Assembly: GCA_018700215.1 (NCBI GenBank)
Contig: JABIST010000191.1
Span: 1 to 18,704, forward strand
Direction of reading: 5' to 3'
Length of the DNA stretch: 18,704 nt
From: Dehalococcoidia bacterium
Lineage (GTDB): Bacteria > Chloroflexota > Dehalococcoidia > UBA2979
Made by a program: the position numbers and the translations under genes. A model generated the notes under the pieces. That model made no database searches. It was not told the origin of the DNA and worked only from the letters and a program-made list of their open reading frames with translations. Positions 15,411-18,704 of the stretch are shown in pieces (the first letter of the stretch is position 1; each line of letters starts with the position of its first letter).

Positions 15411-16778
15411 ATGACTACAGAGACTCGCTCGCTCCCCCTCGAAGGCGCCACGCGGCCCCTGCCGCTAGAAGGGATACGCATCGCCGACGTCACCGTCGTC
15501 TGGGCGGGCCCCCACGTCACCCAGCTCCTCGCCGAGTGGGGCGCCGAGGTCATTCGTGTCGAACCCCGCACGTCCGTCCAGCCCCTCACCCGCGGCGCCG
15601 AACTCGTCCCCCAGCCGCGCGCCACGCTCGAGATGATGATGCAGCTCGGCATGACCCTCTTCGGCTACCCCGATCTCGAGCCCGGCGACGAATACTGGGA
15701 GCGCAGCCCCAGCTTCACCTCCCACGCCCGCAACAAGCTCTCGATGACCGCCGACATCATGACCGACGAAGGTCGCGAAGCCTTCTTCCGCCTCATCGAA
15801 AAGTGCGACGTCATCGTCGAGAACAACGTCCCCGAAACCATCGAGAAAGCCGGCATCACCTACGAGCAGCTCCGCGAGCGCAACCCCAACCTGATCATGC
15901 TCCGCATGCCCGCCTTCGGCCTCGATGGCCCTTACAAGAACTACCGCGCCCTCGGCACCCACATCGAGGGCATGATCGGCCACCACTACCTGCGCGGATA
16001 CACAGACGCCGACCCCGAGGCCGCCGGCGACGTCTACACCGGCGACGCCATCGCCGGCGTCATGGGCGCCTTCGCCGTCACCATGGCTCTCCGCCACCGC
16101 GCCCGCACCGGCGAGGGCCAGCAAATCGAACTCTCCCAGGCCGAGAACTTCCTCCCGATGCTCGGCGACTTCATCCTCGACTACACCGTCAACCAGCGAG
16201 ACTCAGAACCGCAGGGCAACCGCCACCGCTCCCACGCCCCCCACAACGTCTACCCCTGCACCGGCGACGACGAATGGATCGCCATCGACTGCGACTCCGA
16301 GGACGCCTGGCGCGCCATCTGCGAAGTCCTCGGCGCCCCCGCCCTCCTCGAGGATGAGCGCTTCACTGACATGCCCCTGCGCCATCAGAACCAGCGCGTC
16401 CTCGACCGCGAACTCGCCGAGTACACCCGCCCCCGCGAGGTGATGGGCCTCTTCCTCGAACTCCAGGCCGCCGGCGTCATCGCCGGCCCCCTCCAGAACG
16501 AGGCCCGCGCCGTCGCCTGCCCTCAGCTCCTCAGCCGCGGCTTCTTCGAAGAACTCTCGTCCGAGGCCATCGGCACCCACAACTACCCCGGCCTCAACTT
16601 CCGCATGCGCGGCACACCCAACCACCTGCGCACGCCCTCGCCCACGCTCGGCCAGCACAACCAGTACGTCTACAAAGACGTCATCGGCTACACCGACGAC
16701 GAATACGCCGCCGCCGAAGCCACCGGCCAGATCGGCGCCGGCTACGACCCAGCGATCCTGCCACCCCGCCCCGAATAA
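15411..16778 (+). CDS. CaiB/BaiF family III CoA-transferase, catalytic subunit
   Basis: This protein of about 455 residues has the family opening L-E-G-I-R-I-A-D-V-T-V-V-W-A-G-P and then M-P-A-F-G-L-D-G-P-Y. It keeps the catalytic Asp in T-G-D-A-I-A-G (codon 16044-16046, residue 212), and A-R-T-G-E-G-Q-Q-I-E-L-S-Q-A-E follows as expected. It is somewhat longer than the usual ~400 residues because of an insertion around residues 60-110. It should form an aspartyl-CoA intermediate and is probably the active partner of the preceding gene. AGGGAG overlaps the upstream stop and lies 7 nt before ATG 15411; an ATG at 15405 is in the same frame but too close to that site. The acyl substrate is unknown. 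Confidence 0.93.
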   Translation: MTTETRSLPLEGATRPLPLEGIRIADVTVVWAGPHVTQLLAEWGAEVIRVEPRTSVQPLTRGAELVPQPRATLEMMMQLGMTLFGYPDLEPGDEYWERSPSFTSHARNKLSMTADIMTDEGREAFFRLIEKCDVIVENNVPETIEKAGITYEQLRERNPNLIMLRMPAFGLDGPYKNYRALGTHIEGMIGHHYLRGYTDADPEAAGDVYTGDAIAGVMGAFAVTMALRHRARTGEGQQIELSQAENFLPMLGDFILDYTVNQRDSEPQGNRHRSHAPHNVYPCTGDDEWIAIDCDSEDAWRAICEVLGAPALLEDERFTDMPLRHQNQRVLDRELAEYTRPREVMGLFLELQAAGVIAGPLQNEARAVACPQLLSRGFFEELSSEAIGTHNYPGLNFRMRGTPNHLRTPSPTLGQHNQYVYKDVIGYTDDEYAAAEATGQIGAGYDPAILPPRPE

Positions 16779-16803
16779 CGGTGGTGTTGACTCCCATTCG
16801 CAG

Positions 16804-16820
16804 TGTGCGGCTGGCGCACA
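16804..16820 (+). terminator. Hairpin after the CoA-transferase operon
   Basis: TGTGCG and CGCACA pair perfectly around a 5-nt loop, 26 bp after the stop of the second CoA-transferase. There is no clear U-run, so termination is only suggested by position. Confidence 0.3.
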
Positions 16821-16847
16821 GCTCAAGTCAGTATGTCGTCAGGTAAC

Positions 16848-16885
16848 TACAATAATACCTATCAAGTTCAGTCATCGAGACTGAA
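16848..16885 (+). promoter_or_regulatory. Possible promoter and 5' UTR hairpin of the diguanylate cyclase
   Basis: TACAAT (16848-16853), in an unusually AT-rich patch, is a good -10; the -35 17 bp upstream (AAGTCA) is poor. Downstream, TTCAGTC (16867-16873) and GACTGAA (16879-16885) form a perfect 7-bp stem with a 5-nt loop in the predicted ~100-nt leader. I do not recognise a c-di-GMP riboswitch. Confidence 0.35.
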
Positions 16886-16967
16886 GTCCTGAGGCATTAC
16901 CCCGAAGATCCATCGAGCGTCACACGCAGCGCGTGTTCGTGCTGTGTGTCACTGGAGGGTCGCTCTC

Positions 16968-18302
16968 ATGACCGCCGACACCACCGAAGCCTCGCCCCCT
17001 CACGACGATCGACCGCTCGATCGGCATCAGCCGCGCGCGCGTCACCTCGCCGCACTGAGCTGGCGCCGAGGGCTCGCCATCTCCTTCGCCATCGTCTTTA
17101 TCGTCGAAGCGCTCATCATGGGTGCCTTCGCAGTGCTTCACATCGAGTTCAGCATCTGGACGGAAGCCTTCATCGATTCCACCGTGCTCGCGCTCGGGGC
17201 TGGCGTGCTCGCCTGGTTCCTCGTCGTTCGCCCGCTCGGCACCGAACTCACCCGCGAGCGCGCCGTCATCACCGATACCCAGGCGCGCCTCCACACCGAA
17301 CTCGACCGCCGCGATCAAGATGCTCGCATCCAGCGCGCCTTCGAATGGGCCAGCGACGAAGACGGCGTCCTCGATGTCGTCCGACGCTCAACCCGCACCA
17401 TCCTCCCCCAACACCACGTCGAACTCTGGATGGCAGACTCCAGCCGCAGCCACCTCCGTCGCGCCGGTTTCGACGATGGCACGCCCGAGGACGGCTGCCA
17501 CATCGCCTCACCCCGCGAGTGCGTCGCCGTCCAGCAGGGCCACATGCTCCAGTTCCCCTCCTCCGAGGACCTCGATGCATGCCCCCGCCTCCGCAACATC
17601 CGAGGCGAGTCAGACCGTTCAGCGGTCTGCGTCCCCGTCACCGTCCTCGGCGAGTCGGTCGGCGTGCTGCACGCCCTCGGACCGAACCAGACCCGGGTTC
17701 CGATCGATACCACCACCCGTCTGCAGACCATCAGCTCCAGCGCCGGGAACCGCCTCAGCCTCCTGCGCGCACTCGCCGATTCCCAGCTCCAGGCCTCGGT
17801 CGATTACCTCACCGGCCTGCTCAACCGCCGCTCTCTCCGCAATGAAGCCAGCGGCATCGCCGCCAGCGGCCGGCCCTACGCCGTGCTGATGCTCGACCTC
17901 GATCACTTCAAGCGATTGAACGATTCCCACGGACACGACATCGGCGACCGCGCTCTCCGCGTGTTCGCCGACACGCTCTCCACCTCCACCACCGACGACA
18001 TGGTCTCCGGTCGCTGGGGTGGCGAAGAGTTCGTTGTCCTCATCCCCGCCGCCGGCACATCCTCCGCGGTTGCCGCCGCCGAGGCGGTCCGTCACGGCCT
18101 AGCTGGCGCACTCCGCTCCGGAGCCGTCCCCGCCTTCACCGTCAGCATCGGCGTCGCCGATTCCACCCAGGCCCCCACCTTCGATGAAGTGCTGAACCTC
18201 GCCGACGACGCACTCTTCCGCGCCAAACAGATCGGCCGCGACCGCGTCGTCACCGCCGACGAACTCACCGCCCCCGTCGACGCCGACCTCTACGCCGTTT
18301 AG
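16968..18302 (+). CDS. Membrane-bound GAF-GGDEF diguanylate cyclase
   Basis: The 444-residue protein has two membrane segments (about 34-56 and 69-91), a short coiled-coil-like linker, a GAF domain (~115-275) and a GGDEF domain (~285-435). It should make c-di-GMP from two GTP. The catalytic motif is intact as G-G-E-E-F at 351-355, and D-x-L-T-G-L-L-N-R-R and D-L-D-H-F-K-R-L-N-D are present. No R-x-x-D inhibitory site precedes G-G-E-E-F, so product inhibition at that site is unlikely. The GAF domain has four Cys (G-C-H-I, R-E-C-V, D-A-C-P, A-V-C-V), a pattern I associate with GAF domains of other bacterial GGDEF proteins; ligand unknown. The ATG at 16968 with GGAGG upstream is preferred over an in-frame GTG at 16944. 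Confidence 0.94.
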   Translation: MTADTTEASPPHDDRPLDRHQPRARHLAALSWRRGLAISFAIVFIVEALIMGAFAVLHIEFSIWTEAFIDSTVLALGAGVLAWFLVVRPLGTELTRERAVITDTQARLHTELDRRDQDARIQRAFEWASDEDGVLDVVRRSTRTILPQHHVELWMADSSRSHLRRAGFDDGTPEDGCHIASPRECVAVQQGHMLQFPSSEDLDACPRLRNIRGESDRSAVCVPVTVLGESVGVLHALGPNQTRVPIDTTTRLQTISSSAGNRLSLLRALADSQLQASVDYLTGLLNRRSLRNEASGIAASGRPYAVLMLDLDHFKRLNDSHGHDIGDRALRVFADTLSTSTTDDMVSGRWGGEEFVVLIPAAGTSSAVAAAEAVRHGLAGALRSGAVPAFTVSIGVADSTQAPTFDEVLNLADDALFRAKQIGRDRVVTADELTAPVDADLYAV

Positions 18303-18704
18303 CGAATCGCGCCGTCTGCCCGTAGCGCCGCAACCTCTTCCGAGGTCACCCCAGCCTCCGCCAGGATCGCGTCCGTGTCCCTGCCCAGCGGTGGCGCCGC
18401 ACCCTGCGGCGTCGGCGGCGACTTACTCATCTTGAACGGCGGTGCCGCCATCGTCTGCGGCCCCGTCAGATCGTGCTCAAGCTCCACCCGGTACTCGTTC
18501 GCAATCACCTGTGGATGGTCAATTAGCTCCTCCGGGAACAGGATCGGCCCCACCGGCACACCCGCCGCCTCGAAGTGCGACACCCAGTGCGCGGTCGTGT
18601 TCCCCAGGATCATCGCCTCCACCCGTTCCACGAGCTGCTCCCCGAACTCGATCGACTCTGGCGCCCGCGGATCCCACTCCGGATCATGGTCGCGCGGATC
18701 GTGG
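18299..18704 (-). CDS. CaiB/BaiF family CoA-transferase, C-terminal part (runs off the window)
   Basis: The frame is open to the window edge and gives at least 134 residues of a family III CoA-transferase C-terminus: A-H-W-V-S-H-F-E-A-A-G-V-P-V-G-P-I is followed by H-P-Q-V-I-A-N-E-Y, then P-F-K-M-S-K-S-P-P and a final P-P-L-G-R-D-T-D-A-I-L. The catalytic Asp lies in the missing N-terminal part. A GTG at 18631 is internal, not the start, because the homology continues upstream of it. The last four bases overlap the end of the convergent diguanylate cyclase gene. Confidence 0.9.
   Translation of the reverse strand, partial: HDPRDHDPEWDPRAPESIEFGEQLVERVEAMILGNTTAHWVSHFEAAGVPVGPILFPEELIDHPQVIANEYRVELEHDLTGPQTMAAPPFKMSKSPPTPQGAAPPLGRDTDAILAEAGVTSEEVAALRADGAIR

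Noticed and set aside
16886..16967. c-di-GMP riboswitch in the diguanylate cyclase leader
   Set aside because: No conserved riboswitch core was recognisable; only simple hairpins are visible upstream.

Overview
This 18.7 kb window is GC-rich bacterial DNA, densely coded, with a strong bias to C-ending codons and short intergenic gaps. The gene content suggests Chloroflexota (Dehalococcoidia / SAR202-like lineages), but a high-GC actinobacterium or another phylum cannot be excluded; the assignment is an inference. That content is CaiB/BaiF CoA-transferases (three complete, one partial), a Baeyer-Villiger type flavin monooxygenase, an LLM-class flavin oxidoreductase, a medium-chain dehydrogenase/reductase (MDR), two alpha/beta hydrolases and a lipoprotein with a Pro/Thr/Glu linker. 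No rRNA, tRNA, CRISPR array or insertion sequence was seen.

Layout, left to right: possible tail of an upstream gene (2-34); fused two-domain CoA-transferase (133-2475, +); small HTH regulator (2664-2972, +) convergent with an S9 prolyl-oligopeptidase-type peptidase (2990-4885, -); an M15/VanY-like lipoprotein carboxypeptidase (5194-5997, -); a divergent two-domain rhodanese (6133-6966, +) interrupted by a TGA at its catalytic cysteine; a 31-bp tandem repeat array (6955-7124); then MDR dehydrogenase (7209-8336), HSL-type hydrolase (8418-9380) and Baeyer-Villiger-type monooxygenase (9457-11106), all +. A HigB/HigA-type toxin-antitoxin pair with less GC-biased codons follows (11160-11874, +). 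Next come an alpha/beta hydrolase and LLM oxidoreductase in a coupled minus-strand operon (11887-14000), a divergent pair of CoA-transferases (14185-16778, +), a membrane GAF-GGDEF diguanylate cyclase (16968-18302, +), and the C-terminal part of another CoA-transferase (18299-18704, -).

The most important observation is the rhodanese. Conventional calling would stop it at 6840, just before the catalytic loop. Reading through the TGA in frame restores a complete rhodanese C-terminus (Y-U-Q-S-G-G-R-A ... S-E-W) up to TAG at 6964. A bulged stem-loop with apical loop GGUCU sits 18 nt after the UGA, the spacing and loop I recall for the E. coli fdhF SECIS element. I interpret this as a selenocysteine-containing sulfurtransferase, although no Sec machinery lies in the window to confirm it.

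A second theme is paired CoA-transferases. One partner (or one half of the fused protein) lacks the catalytic Asp and the other keeps it, which suggests heteromeric enzymes in both split and fused form. The metabolic genes look like an accessory catabolic set: oxygenases, dehydrogenase and hydrolases that open and oxidise organic substrates, plus CoA-transferases that activate the resulting acids. The actual substrate cannot be read from sequence.
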